Shown here: piece by piece, positions 8,518 to 16,762 of the stretch | Position numbering within the stretch: position 1 is the first letter of the stretch | Layout: every line of letters begins with the position of its first letter | Assembly: GCA_042090785.1 (NCBI GenBank) | Contig: JBELIP010000007.1 | Location: 29,219 to 93,218, forward strand | Length of the DNA stretch: 64,000 nucleotides | From: UBA7434 sp042090785 | Lineage (GTDB): Bacteria > Pseudomonadota > Gammaproteobacteria > Pseudomonadales > UBA7434 | Direction of reading: 5' to 3' | Program-made: the position numbers and the translations under genes | Notes under the pieces: model-generated | Databases searched by the model: none | The model's input: only the letters and a program-made list of their open reading frames with translations | Told to the model about the DNA's origin: nothing

Positions 8518-9380
8518 AAGCCATAACTCGCAGCAAGACTACCTATGACCATGGCCCAGCCATCAACCAAAACGAACAGCATAATTTTAAAGGGCAAAGA
8601 AATAATAATAGGCGACAACATCACCATACCCATTGCCATTAAGACACTGGCAACCACTAAATCTATTATTAGAAATGGCACAAACAATAAAAAACCAATT
8701 TGAAACGCCGTTTTTAATTCACTGGTTAAAAAAGCTGGCGCCAATACAAAAAACGGTAGGTCACTAGCCGCGGCTACCGGCTCAGTTGCCGAAATACGCA
8801 CAAACATATCAATATCGGATTCGCGTGTCTGCGCCCGCATAAAGGCATGAATCGGCTCTGAGGCAAGTGCAACCGCTTGGCTAGAGGTGATTTCTTCTTG
8901 CATATAAGGTTGTAATGCTTGCTCATTAACCTCTTCAAAAACCGGCCGCATAATAAAAATAGTTAGAAATAAAGCCAGACCTAAAATAATTTGGTTGGAA
9001 GGTGTCTGCTGCAAACCTAACGCCTGCCGAAGAATAGCAAAGACAATAATAATGCGTGTAAAAGACGTCATCATCAGCAAAAATGACGGCAGCAATGTCA
9101 GTGCCGTCATTAACGCAAGAATTTGTAGGGTTACTGTGTAATCTTCACCGCCATCATCACGCGGCGTCATAGTAAACGCTGGAATACCCGCTACACCACT
9201 AGCTTGTGATTGCAGCGTCTCCATTGCTGCAGCAATATCATTGCTAGCGCTTGAGGGTTCTGCTTTTGACTGTGCATGTGAAAAATTGGCCACGCTAAAC
9301 AACAAGACCAAACCAGCAACAAGGAATGTATGTTTAAAAAAAGTAGCGAGAAATGTAAACGTCGGCATGAATAGTTTCAT
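8514..9380 (-). CDS. fliP: Flagellar export gate protein FliP
   Basis: FliP forms the pentameric pore of the export gate. The mature region contains the signature TSFTRIIIVFAILRQALGLQQTPSNQIILGLALFLT and the C-terminal LPFKIMLFVLVDGW. A cleavable signal peptide precedes it, ending near SHAQS, followed by a Ser/Ala-rich linker. I chose the ATG at 9380 (288 residues). A TTG at 9392 overlapping the fliO stop (TTGA) would add four residues and couple translation to fliO. Confidence 0.95.
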   Translation of the reverse strand: MKLFMPTFTFLATFFKHTFLVAGLVLLFSVANFSHAQSKAEPSSASNDIAAAMETLQSQASGVAGIPAFTMTPRDDGGEDYTVTLQILALMTALTLLPSFLLMMTSFTRIIIVFAILRQALGLQQTPSNQIILGLALFLTIFIMRPVFEEVNEQALQPYMQEEITSSQAVALASEPIHAFMRAQTRESDIDMFVRISATEPVAAASDLPFFVLAPAFLTSELKTAFQIGFLLFVPFLIIDLVVASVLMAMGMVMLSPIIISLPFKIMLFVLVDGWAMVIGSLAASYGL

Positions 9381-9388
9381 TAATTTTT

Positions 9389-9990
9389 TCAAGCAACGTT
9401 ATTTTTAGCAACCGTAGCTTTACCCAATATCTTGGCAAAACTACCTTGCAGATTAGAGTCATTAGCATCAATAACAGCGCTACCAAATGCTTGCAGTAAA
9501 TTCACTCGGCCTGGCGCAACGCCTAATAGCATCTGCTCTTCGCCTACCTGAACTAACACCACTCGTTCGCGCGCACCAACGGATAACGCAGTAACAACGC
9601 GCATAGCCTGCCCTGAGCCTGCGGTTGTTAATTGCATGCGACGAATATACCAAGCAACCGCATAAATAAGCACAATGACAAAGGCTAAACTTAATATAAC
9701 GTGTATCACTGACGTGCCTGTGAATACCGGCTCAACCTGTGGCGCGTTTACTTTTGTATCTTTTGTATAAACAGCAACATCAGCAATATCAGCAGCATCC
9801 GTTTCGGCAGCGTTAGCNNNNNNNNNNNNNNNNNNNNNNNNNNNNNNNNNNNNNNNNNNNNNNNNNNNNNNNNNNNNNNNNNNNNNNNNNNNNNNNNNNN
9901 NNNNNNNNNNNNNNNNNTAGCATTAACAACCACACCAAACAGTAAAACGGTGATTAACGTTAACGTGCCTAATAAAAAACGGGCAATCAT
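9389..9990 (-). CDS. fliO: Flagellar protein FliO, interrupted by assembly gap
   Basis: FliO is a bitopic membrane protein that helps assemble the FliP ring. The gene starts at the ATG at 9990, overlapping the fliN stop (ATGA), and encodes a signal-peptide-like N-terminus of 24 residues before a 100-N gap. After the gap the frame resumes as an Ala/Asp-rich linker, one membrane segment (VIHVILSLAFVIVLIYAVAW) and a basic cytoplasmic domain with the FliO motif GARERVVLVQVGEEQMLLGV. The gap length as written breaks the frame: true length must leave remainder 2 on division by 3. A GTG at 9709 gives a shorter frame, but the flanking sequence shows it is not the real start. Confidence 0.9.
9818..9917. 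other. Assembly gap of 100 N within fliO
   Basis: Exactly 100 N bases, a conventional placeholder, so the true size is unknown. Both flanks are low complexity on the minus strand: Asn-Ala codons on the left, and GCTAACGCTG plus GATGCTGCTGAT-like repeats on the right. A collapsed tandem repeat in the FliO linker is a likely cause. Confidence 0.99.
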
Positions 9991-10367
9991 TTTAGCTTTT
10001 TAATACGTTCAGAAGGACTAATGACATCTGTCACACGAATACCAAACTTTTCATTAACAACAACGACTTCGCCATGTGCGATTAAAGTGCCGTTAACCAA
10101 TACGTCTAACGGTTCGCCCGCCAAACGCTCTAACTCAATCACTGAGCCTTGATTTAGTTGCAATAAATTTCTAATCGTAATTTGTGTTGAGCCAACTTCC
10201 ATAGCAATTTTAACGGGAATATCTAGTACAACAGCAAGGTCAGGGTTATCTGTTATACCGCCTTCGCTATTATTATCGCCATCTAATTCACTTAACACGG
10301 CTGCGGCAGGGTCATCAGTCATCGCCGATTCTGCATTAGCATTAGCGTTTTCATTTTCATCAGTCAT
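9987..10367 (-). CDS. fliN: Flagellar motor switch protein FliN
   Basis: FliN is a C-ring switch component that also docks the FliH-FliI export complex. It is 126 residues: an acidic, Asn/Ala-rich N-terminal tail of about 45 residues, then the SpoA/FliN domain with GSVIELERLAGEPLDVLVNGTLIAHGEVVVVNEKFGIRV. The ATG at 10367 follows AGAGAG. Its stop overlaps the fliO start by four bases. Confidence 0.97.
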   Translation of the reverse strand: MTDENENANANAESAMTDDPAAAVLSELDGDNNSEGGITDNPDLAVVLDIPVKIAMEVGSTQITIRNLLQLNQGSVIELERLAGEPLDVLVNGTLIAHGEVVVVNEKFGIRVTDVISPSERIKKLK

Positions 10368-10403
10368 GATTTTTCTCTCTTACCGTTTTATTTCACTATT
10401 CAG

Positions 10404-10428
10404 TTATGCCATTTATGCCATTTATGCC
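10404..10428. repeat. 9-bp tandem repeat in fliM-fliN spacer
   Basis: TTATGCCAT is repeated twice exactly, with a third partial copy, in the 120-base spacer between fliN and fliM. No coding function is seen. Confidence 0.8.
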
Positions 10429-10487
10429 TGTTATACCAGCTACTGAGTTATAACAAACATCTATTGAATACAGCGCCATTAATAGCG

Positions 10488-11468
10488 TTAATCCGTTTCA
10501 TCAATGCTGGTACGTTCAACAATTTCTAAACCTAAATTGCCGCGTGACGTTCCCATACGTGTTTTATAAATGGGCACACCGTTAGCACGCAGGGTTAGCG
10601 CTTCAGGTATATCAACCGGAATAACATCTCCTTGCTTTAGATCTATAATATCTCTTAGTGACATTTGCTTTTCGACAACCGTACATTCTAGGTCGATGCT
10701 GGCGCGTAAAATGTCGCGGCGCAATGCTTTTATCCATCGCTCATCAACTTCATGAACATCGCCTGTCATGCCTGAATCAAGAATATCTTTAACCGGCTCA
10801 ATCATGGAGTACGGCATAGTGATATGCATATCACCACCACCGCCATCAAGCTCAATATGGAAAGAACTAACAATCACAGCTTCGCTAGGGCTAACAATAT
10901 TTGCCATTGCTGGGTTTACTTCAGAACCCACGCAGTCAAATTTCATTTCGAATAATGGCTTCCATGCTTCTTCTAAGTCTTTAAATGCCTGCTCTAGAAG
11001 CATTTGCACAACTCTTAACTCTGTTGGCGTAAATTCTCGGCCTTCTATTTTTGCATGATGGCCATCACCACCAAAAAAATTATCGACCAATTTAAAAACT
11101 AGCTTTGCTTCTAGCACAAATAACGCCATACCACGCAGTGGTTGAACACGCACCATATTTAAACTAGTAGGAACATAGAGGGTTTGAATATATTCGCCAA
11201 ATTTCTGTACTTGCACACCACCAATAGAAACTTCGGCGCTGCGACGTAACATATTAAATAGGCTTACGCGGGTGTGCCTGGCAAACCGCTCGTTAATTAA
11301 CTCTAGCGTCGGCATGCGACCGCGCACAATACGGTCCTGCGAGGTTAAGTCGTAGCTTGAATAATCGCTATTTTTAGAACCTACATCACTTTCAGTCTCA
11401 ATATCGCCATCGTCAACGCCATGTAAAAGCGCATCAATTTCTTCTTGAGACAGGATTTCATCAGCCAC
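10488..11468 (-). CDS. fliM: Flagellar motor switch protein FliM
   Basis: FliM is the C-ring protein that binds phosphorylated CheY and sets rotation direction. The 326-residue protein begins with the CheY-binding peptide LSQEEIDALL, followed by the GGVQVQKFGEYIQTLYVPTSLN middle-domain region and a C-terminal SpoA domain (KQMSLRDIIDLKQGDVIPVDIP). The start is a GTG at 11468; no ATG is available upstream of the conserved N-terminus. It is downstream of fliL across a repeat-filled spacer. Confidence 0.97.
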   Translation of the reverse strand: MADEILSQEEIDALLHGVDDGDIETESDVGSKNSDYSSYDLTSQDRIVRGRMPTLELINERFARHTRVSLFNMLRRSAEVSIGGVQVQKFGEYIQTLYVPTSLNMVRVQPLRGMALFVLEAKLVFKLVDNFFGGDGHHAKIEGREFTPTELRVVQMLLEQAFKDLEEAWKPLFEMKFDCVGSEVNPAMANIVSPSEAVIVSSFHIELDGGGGDMHITMPYSMIEPVKDILDSGMTGDVHEVDERWIKALRRDILRASIDLECTVVEKQMSLRDIIDLKQGDVIPVDIPEALTLRANGVPIYKTRMGTSRGNLGLEIVERTSIDETD

Positions 11469-11480
11469 AATTATTGCCTA

Positions 11481-11564
11481 ATTTATGTATCTATTTATGT
11501 ATCTACTTATAAATCTACTTATAAATCTACTTATTCAACGAATTATTCAACTGCTTATTTAACC
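11481..11564. repeat. Seven degenerate 12-bp tandem repeats before fliM
   Basis: Seven consecutive 12-base units fill the fliL-fliM spacer: ATTTATGTATCT twice, ACTTATAAATCT twice, then ACTTATTCAACG, AATTATTCAACT and GCTTATTTAACC. Identity falls gradually from one end to the other, as expected for an ageing tandem array. The sequence is non-coding. Confidence 0.85.
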
Positions 11565-11621
11565 GCTTAGCCTATTGATCACCTTAGGGCTAATACCTGC
11601 TGCAATAGGCATATTCATTTA

Positions 11622-12143
11622 TCATTGCATAACAAAGTCAGTAAACAGAACTTTTTCAATGCCCGGCTTACCGAGTTCTTTATTCATAATTGCCTGCACT
11701 GCACTTAAACACTCTGCGCGTAATAGCTCTCGTCCCTCAGGTGTTTGTAAACTTTCTACTTGCTGGCCACTTAACAAAATGACCAAACGGCTTTTAATGC
11801 TGGGGCTATGTATCATTAATGCATCAATGACATCTTGTTCTCGGGTAACTAAGGTCATACCTATTTGAAATAGTCGCGGCCTACCATCAACTTGATAGTT
11901 GGTTTTAAACTTTGGCTGTAAAGCAAAATAAATTGCTTTAGGGTCAACGGCTGCCACCTCAATATCGCCGTCATTATTGTTTTCAGAAAAAACAAAAAAA
12001 GTCACTACCAACGATAACAGTACAAATATTAAACCAATAAAGATAAATAATTTGACCGGCCGTTTTTTAACACCCACTTCTGACTGCTCGTCACTACCCT
12101 CTTTAGCCGTTTCTGCCGCAACCTTTGCGTCTTTCTCTGCCAT
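11622..12143 (-). CDS. fliL: Flagellar basal-body protein FliL
   Basis: FliL surrounds the stator units and supports motor torque. It is 173 residues with a charged cytoplasmic N-terminus, one membrane segment (about 29-50) and a periplasmic stomatin-like domain. That domain includes the family features VDPKAIYFALQPKFKTNY and REQDVIDALMIHSPSIKSRL. The ATG at 12143 lies 39 bases downstream of a perfect sigma-54 promoter, so fliL heads the fliL-to-fliR unit. Confidence 0.95.
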   Translation of the reverse strand: MAEKDAKVAAETAKEGSDEQSEVGVKKRPVKLFIFIGLIFVLLSLVVTFFVFSENNNDGDIEVAAVDPKAIYFALQPKFKTNYQVDGRPRLFQIGMTLVTREQDVIDALMIHSPSIKSRLVILLSGQQVESLQTPEGRELLRAECLSAVQAIMNKELGKPGIEKVLFTDFVMQ

Positions 12144-12181
12144 GCCAATATACCGTCGCTTTTGCGCCTATTATGAGTCAA

Positions 12182-12197
12182 AGCAAGTCCTGTGCCA
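12182..12197 (-). promoter_or_regulatory. Sigma-54 promoter of fliL operon
   Basis: The minus strand reads TGGCACAGGACTTGCT, an exact match to the RpoN consensus TGGCAC-N5-TTGCW with GG-N10-GC spacing. The predicted start of transcription is about 30 bases before the fliL ATG. Established control of fliL operons in Pseudomonas by RpoN with FleQ supports this. Confidence 0.82.
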
Positions 12198-12425
12198 GCG
12201 AGCGCAATTCGAAGCAAAGACTTGTTATTTGAGTAAATTTTAGCCTAGCTACCAATGCTGAGCGGCGTCAGCTCAAATATTTTACTTTTAAAGCTAACTA
12301 GCTCTCTAAAATGCCCCAAAGGACGCATTTAATGAAAGGATAAAATAGGCCCCAAAGGGCTGAAGAGAAAATACCTAGAAGTCGCAGGCGTTTTTAAGGC
12401 TTACAATAAACAAGGATGAAGAACA

Positions 12426-13769
12426 CTAGGCATAAGCATCAATTAGGCCATAACGCAGCACGACCGTCTCGGTATTAGACGCTAATATCGCCGCTTCATT
12501 TAATGCTGATGTTGATAATGCCTCGGTAGAATCACTTTGTGATGATGTTAGATTGTCAATAGCATCTTGCTGATTAGCATTAGCTTCTTGCTCACCGCTG
12601 TTAATATCAACATCGAGCAATTCCATGCCTTGCTGGCTAAATAACTCTCGCAAGCGAGGTAAGCTGGCTTCTATGGCCTCACGAGTACTGCTGTTGTGAC
12701 TGGTAAAAACAACTGTTGCACTGTCTTGACGCTGATCAACACGCACTTGCATTGGCCCAAGCTCAGCTGGATTAAGATGAATTTCGGCCGCGGCAATACC
12801 TTGCCCAGTTAACCAGGCTACACGCTGTAAAACCTGACTTCCCCATTGGGCATTACCTAATGGCAATTCAAGCTGGGTATTAAAAGTGGGATTTACATTA
12901 GCATTAGCTGCCGATTGGAGCGCCCCATTGCGCATATTCCCAGTGACTGCGAGTAAGCCCCCCTGTGTCGTCGATAAATCTTTTACCGCTAATTCCGTCA
13001 TGGCGAGCTGTTGGCTATCGACAGATAATCGCTCTGTTGTTAAAACTGAAGCGGTTAAACCTGGCGTTGATAATGGATTCTGCGATACATCTAAACGATT
13101 CGCTTTGCCATTTAAGGCGTTGGATAAAAAATGAGTGAACTGGGAATTAGATAAACCATTCTCTTGCTGCAAACCTTTAACCGTTTGCGACAATGCACCC
13201 AATAACGAGCGCGCTGCTTCGCTGGTATTGGCAGCTCCCTCACCTAACCTTGCTAAACTATCGGCAATAGCGGTGAGTTGCTGCCCTGCATTAGTAGGGC
13301 TAGTCGCTTGATCAGCATTTGCCAATAATGCGACACCACCTTGCCCTGTTACAGCCCAAGGAAATTCGCCCGATGGCTGGCTTAAACCTTTAGCGGTTAA
13401 CAAGCCATCAAGTAGTTCACGGATATTAGCGGCAATAGCAGGCAACCCACTGCCGCTAAGCGGAAATTCATTGCCCTCTTTTAAACGATGCTCTTGGGAA
13501 AGATGCTCTTGCGCCAAGGCCTCTTGTTGCGCTAAATAATCACTAAGCAAAGCTTCTAATTCTGCGAGTTGATCAGCAGCGCTAGCGTAAGAAGAATTAC
13601 GATCTATTTCCGAACCAGCAAGCCCTTGTAAATCCATACTAAACAAGGAGATAGCTGACTTATCTTGTGCAGATTCTGATTGAGCACCGCTGTTTGTGGT
13701 ATCCAGTTCACGACTAGATGCAAAACCGGGCAATGTTGACGCCGAATTGGCAGAAACGTTTAACGACAT
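12426..13769 (-). CDS. fliK: Flagellar hook-length control protein FliK
   Basis: FliK is the secreted ruler that measures hook length and triggers the FlhB switch. It is 447 residues from the ATG at 13769; a TTG six codons upstream is possible. The N-terminal and central parts are Ser/Ala/Gln/Leu-rich and poorly conserved, typical of the ruler. The C-terminal Flg_hook domain (about residues 300-395) contains LHPAELG-like LNPAELGPMQVRV and REAIEASLPRLRELF. It lies between the hpt module and fliL and has its own sigma-54-like promoter. Confidence 0.94.
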   Translation of the reverse strand: MSLNVSANSASTLPGFASSRELDTTNSGAQSESAQDKSAISLFSMDLQGLAGSEIDRNSSYASAADQLAELEALLSDYLAQQEALAQEHLSQEHRLKEGNEFPLSGSGLPAIAANIRELLDGLLTAKGLSQPSGEFPWAVTGQGGVALLANADQATSPTNAGQQLTAIADSLARLGEGAANTSEAARSLLGALSQTVKGLQQENGLSNSQFTHFLSNALNGKANRLDVSQNPLSTPGLTASVLTTERLSVDSQQLAMTELAVKDLSTTQGGLLAVTGNMRNGALQSAANANVNPTFNTQLELPLGNAQWGSQVLQRVAWLTGQGIAAAEIHLNPAELGPMQVRVDQRQDSATVVFTSHNSSTREAIEASLPRLRELFSQQGMELLDVDINSGEQEANANQQDAIDNLTSSQSDSTEALSTSALNEAAILASNTETVVLRYGLIDAYA

Positions 13770-13806
13770 AATGAGCGACTCATTCAATGATCTTAGCTAA
13801 GACCAA

Positions 13807-13836
13807 TGCACAGCCAATGCCAAGTTCTAAACTTGG
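13807..13836 (-). promoter_or_regulatory. Sigma-54-like promoter of fliK with overlapping palindrome
   Basis: The minus strand at 13807-13822 reads TGGCATTGGCTGTGCA, with correct GG-N10-GC spacing and good halves (TGGCA, TGCA). A 7-bp inverted repeat, CCAAGTT-CTA-AACTTGG (13820-13836), covers the -24 element. The promoter is 38 bases upstream of fliK. The palindrome could be an operator competing with RpoN or an activator site; that is inference. Confidence 0.6.
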
Positions 13837-13883
13837 CGATAAGAATTCAGTTTTTTGGGAAAGTTAAATGGTATTAAGTCTAA

Positions 13884-14255
13884 TTAGCGACTATTTTGAT
13901 AAGCCCAGTTATCCAAAGCAGCAATAACTTCTTTAACCGCTTCACGAACCTGCAAGGTATTTTGCTCAAGCTCTTTTGGCGTTGCATACATAGCCCCGCT
14001 CTCTAAAACAGCACAAGAATCCGCTAGTGGCTTAGCATGTAAGCTCAGCGCAGACCCTTTAAGAGTATGAGCAAGGTCACGGATGGCAGACCTATCGAGC
14101 TTTACAATGGCAACCTCGAGCTTAATCAAATCATTAGTACAATGCTGATTAAAATCATGCAACAGCTCAGGGAAATCGACACCCAATACCAATTTAAGGG
14201 TATCAAGCGCAGGAAGATTAATTGGCTCAGCAGCTTCTATCACGAGTGACTCCAT
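13884..14255 (-). CDS. hptB: Histidine phosphotransfer protein HptB-like
   Basis: This is a single Hpt domain, 123 residues from the ATG at 14255. The frame extends 40 codons upstream, but that part is unlike Hpt proteins. The phosphorylatable histidine is H63 in LAHTLKGSALSLHA, followed by a Gln/Glu-rich helix. In Pseudomonas aeruginosa HptB passes phosphate from hybrid kinases to HsbR and so tunes motility versus biofilm formation. Here it sits next to hsbR- and hsbA-like genes between fliJ and fliK, an order I recall from P. putida. Orthology is inferred from the motif and the three-gene context. Confidence 0.85.
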   Translation of the reverse strand: MESLVIEAAEPINLPALDTLKLVLGVDFPELLHDFNQHCTNDLIKLEVAIVKLDRSAIRDLAHTLKGSALSLHAKPLADSCAVLESGAMYATPKELEQNTLQVREAVKEVIAALDNWAYQNSR

Positions 14256-14512
14256 TTTGTGATGAGTATACGACAAGATAGTGTACATTTTTATGCGTAT
14301 ATTCGCTTGTAAGCTTTTTGACTCATTACACCTATAACCAATAAATATATAGTTAATCGTTTCATAAAAAGTCATAAAGAAGGCAGCTATTTAAGCTGGT
14401 CAAGAACGCTGAATAGTGTAATCGCTATTGGCAAGATTCACACTCCATAAGCTGTAAAATTTTATGTTTAGGCTAGTTTTATTTTTCTGCTATTGGCTAA
14501 GCTATAAATAAT

Positions 14513-16366
14513 TTAACGACGCCAGTTAAACCTAACCCTAGCGTGATTACCACAGCCAAGATATTCAATGTTGGAGCAAATAGATTGCAGTAATGGAATA
14601 CCTCGGCCAGACAAAACAGGCTGTAATGGTTGCTGCGATAACTTTACGGGTGAAGCCAATGACGGTAACGTCGAATAATCAAAGCCTTTACCTGAATCAA
14701 TAACATCAACCAATAACTCGCCCTGCTGGTCATCACCTTGATAATCCAATGTGAAGCGCACGCTGCCCAACGCTAACTGCTCAAGCTGTTGGTGACGAGC
14801 GTTGTAATATGCCTTAAAGCCTTCTGGTGCCTGCTTTAACCCCGAAGACAAACCTAACAAACCATGCTCTAAAGCATTATTGTAAAGCTCAGTCATAATG
14901 GTAAATAACTGACCGCTATAACGACGCAAGGTGGGCACTTCCATTAATAAATGCAGTAGCAAAGGAACAGGGTCCTGATAACGTAGCGAATCGGGCCTTA
15001 ATTCATAACTACAATGCCATGACATCGGATCGGCTGATATAGCGTTAGGCACACATAGATTCATTGCGGCAAAATCGGCAGCATTGACCATGGCAACTTC
15101 AACTAATGAAATGTCATCGGCACGTGAATGCTCGCCAATAAACTCGATAATATGTTGTTTGATTGCTGCAAAGGCATTATCCGGATCGGCACTAACTTGA
15201 CGGCTAATCAACTCAAGTAAGCGTTTATCACCAAACTGCTCACCCTTACTATTACTCGCCTCAAGCACACCATCCGATAGTAAATATAATCGATCACCCG
15301 CCAGTAAATTAAAGCGTGTAGGTTTAGGTTGATACTCACCAGCACCGACGATACCCAAGGCTAAACCATTCGATGCAACGGCCTCAATAGTTAAACTCTC
15401 TTGACGAAAAACATAACTATCAGGCAAGCCTGCATTCCAAATATCAACAATACCTTCATCAAAATTAAACTGCACAACACTGGCACAGCAAAACACACTC
15501 ACCGGCAAAATAGCATGTAATTTGGTATTCAATTCTTTAATAATATCGGGCATGGCAAAGCCTTTTTCTACCATGCTATAAAAAGTTGATGCCAACGGAA
15601 TAGCGCCAATAGCTGCAGGTAAACCATGGCCGGTGAAATCGCCTAATAACACAATAAGCCCACCACTTGGCGTTGGTGCAGCGAGTAAAACATCGCCGTT
15701 AAACACTGCAATAGGTGATAACCAATGACGAATATTCGCCATATCGATTCCGTTGTTATGCGAAACCTTATTAAACACCTCTTGCGCAAGCTGCTGCTCA
15801 AGCATTAAATGCTTATGGTGATCCATAATTTGCGTATGCTGCTGTCGCACTAATGTTTGCATATCAGCAATGCGCATTTGCGCTGCAATTTTGGCAGAAA
15901 ATAATTTTTTTGTAGATGCATTTAAATGGGATACCGTCGAAACGGCAGGCATTTCAATGTAATCGTGAGCACCCGCTTCCATCGCTTGTATAAGCACCTC
16001 AGAATCATCAAGGCCTTGGCGCGAGAGTAGTACTATAGGCACGTAGCGCTCGCCTAATAAGGCCAAAAGCTGACGCACCGTCGCCGCTGTATCCGTCATT
16101 GAAAACTCTACCGCCAGTAAAATAATATTTATTTTATCTATCGCGCAATAAGCATCTGAAGAAGATGCACTTAACGGCTGAACAAGCTGATTAATAGAAT
16201 GAATTAAGCTGAGCTGGTAAAGGCTTGGGTCTAGGAAATCTATATTAGTGAATTGATGAAAGTCTGGTGTCGTTAAAAAACAAACATTAATCCGCGATTG
16301 CTGGGAGAGAGAGACTGAAATATTCGATGACTGAATAACATGTTGAGTGAGTCGGTTTTCTGACAT
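14513..16366 (-). CDS. hsbR: HsbR-like pseudo-receiver, PP2C phosphatase and anti-sigma kinase
   Basis: This 617-residue three-domain regulator would switch the neighbouring STAS protein by kinase and phosphatase action. Residues 26-140 have a receiver fold, but the phospho-acceptor position is Ala85 (IILLAVEF) and the conserved Lys is Met139 (DYIEMP). Residues 205-425 are a SpoIIE/PP2C phosphatase with GDFTGHG (242-248), SDGVLEA and RADDISLV. Residues 455-617 are an anti-sigma HATPase domain with ELYNNALEHG, DSGKGFD and SGRGIPLL. The ATG at 16366 is preferred over a TTG two codons upstream. Neighbours match the P. aeruginosa HptB-HsbR-HsbA pathway. The loss of the acceptor Asp is odd for that pathway. 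Confidence 0.88.
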   Translation of the reverse strand: MSENRLTQHVIQSSNISVSLSQQSRINVCFLTTPDFHQFTNIDFLDPSLYQLSLIHSINQLVQPLSASSSDAYCAIDKINIILLAVEFSMTDTAATVRQLLALLGERYVPIVLLSRQGLDDSEVLIQAMEAGAHDYIEMPAVSTVSHLNASTKKLFSAKIAAQMRIADMQTLVRQQHTQIMDHHKHLMLEQQLAQEVFNKVSHNNGIDMANIRHWLSPIAVFNGDVLLAAPTPSGGLIVLLGDFTGHGLPAAIGAIPLASTFYSMVEKGFAMPDIIKELNTKLHAILPVSVFCCASVVQFNFDEGIVDIWNAGLPDSYVFRQESLTIEAVASNGLALGIVGAGEYQPKPTRFNLLAGDRLYLLSDGVLEASNSKGEQFGDKRLLELISRQVSADPDNAFAAIKQHIIEFIGEHSRADDISLVEVAMVNAADFAAMNLCVPNAISADPMSWHCSYELRPDSLRYQDPVPLLLHLLMEVPTLRRYSGQLFTIMTELYNNALEHGLLGLSSGLKQAPEGFKAYYNARHQQLEQLALGSVRFTLDYQGDDQQGELLVDVIDSGKGFDYSTLPSLASPVKLSQQPLQPVLSGRGIPLLQSICSNIEYLGCGNHARVRFNWRR

Positions 16367-16400
16367 TAGCAAAATAACCTAATTTCAAATTGCTTTTAAC

Positions 16401-16428
16401 AACTAACAACTAACAACTAACAACTAAC
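16401..16428. repeat. 7-bp tandem repeat between hsbR and hsbA
   Basis: Four perfect copies of AACTAAC lie directly upstream of the hsbR start. The period is not a multiple of three and the array is non-coding. It is close enough to the start to affect hsbR translation if copy number varies. Confidence 0.9.
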
Positions 16429-16456
16429 AATGTCATGAGCAAATATAAAAAAAATA

Positions 16457-16762
16457 CTATTGAATGGTAAACAAACGACCGAAATTCGATATCACCAAAA
16501 TTTTTCGCACATCATCATTACAATTGACAATTTTTATAGAGGAGTGATCCCCACCGGCATAATCTCTTAGTAATAACAACATTCCAAGGGCCGAACTATC
16601 AAGGTAAGTTGCCTCTGTCATATCAACAGAAAAGTGTTGCGGCTGACCATCGAGATCTTCATACGCGCTGCGGAAATCCTGGTGCGCACTAAAATCAAAG
16701 CGGCCCTCTACATTGATAATCAACTCGTCATTAGTTGCTGACATGGTGGATGAAATAGGCAT
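16457..16762 (-). CDS. hsbA: STAS anti-sigma factor antagonist HsbA-like
   Basis: This is a single STAS domain that is a likely substrate of the HsbR kinase and phosphatase. In P. aeruginosa HsbA binds FlgM or a diguanylate cyclase depending on its phosphorylation. The 101-residue protein starts at the ATG at 16762, chosen because GGAG lies six bases upstream; a longer frame to 16834 has no such site. The acceptor serine is Ser56 in YLDSSALGMLLLLRDYAGG, and VRKILVISNFGRLFTI closes the domain. Located between fliJ and hsbR. Confidence 0.9.
   Translation of the reverse strand: MPISSTMSATNDELIINVEGRFDFSAHQDFRSAYEDLDGQPQHFSVDMTEATYLDSSALGMLLLLRDYAGGDHSSIKIVNCNDDVRKILVISNFGRLFTIQ

Noticed and set aside
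9389..9709. Short fliO beginning at the GTG at 9709
   Set aside because: The same frame continues to the gap edge, and a signal peptide lies beyond the gap, so the short form is an artefact of the Ns.
12343..12362. GCCC-CAAA-GGGC hairpin downstream of fliK
   Set aside because: Only a 4-bp stem and an interrupted T stretch on the minus strand; too weak to call a terminator.
13884..14375. 163-residue form of the Hpt protein
   Set aside because: The extra 40 N-terminal residues are Tyr/Ile/Asn-rich non-coding-like sequence. The ATG at 14255 gives a normal Hpt domain length.
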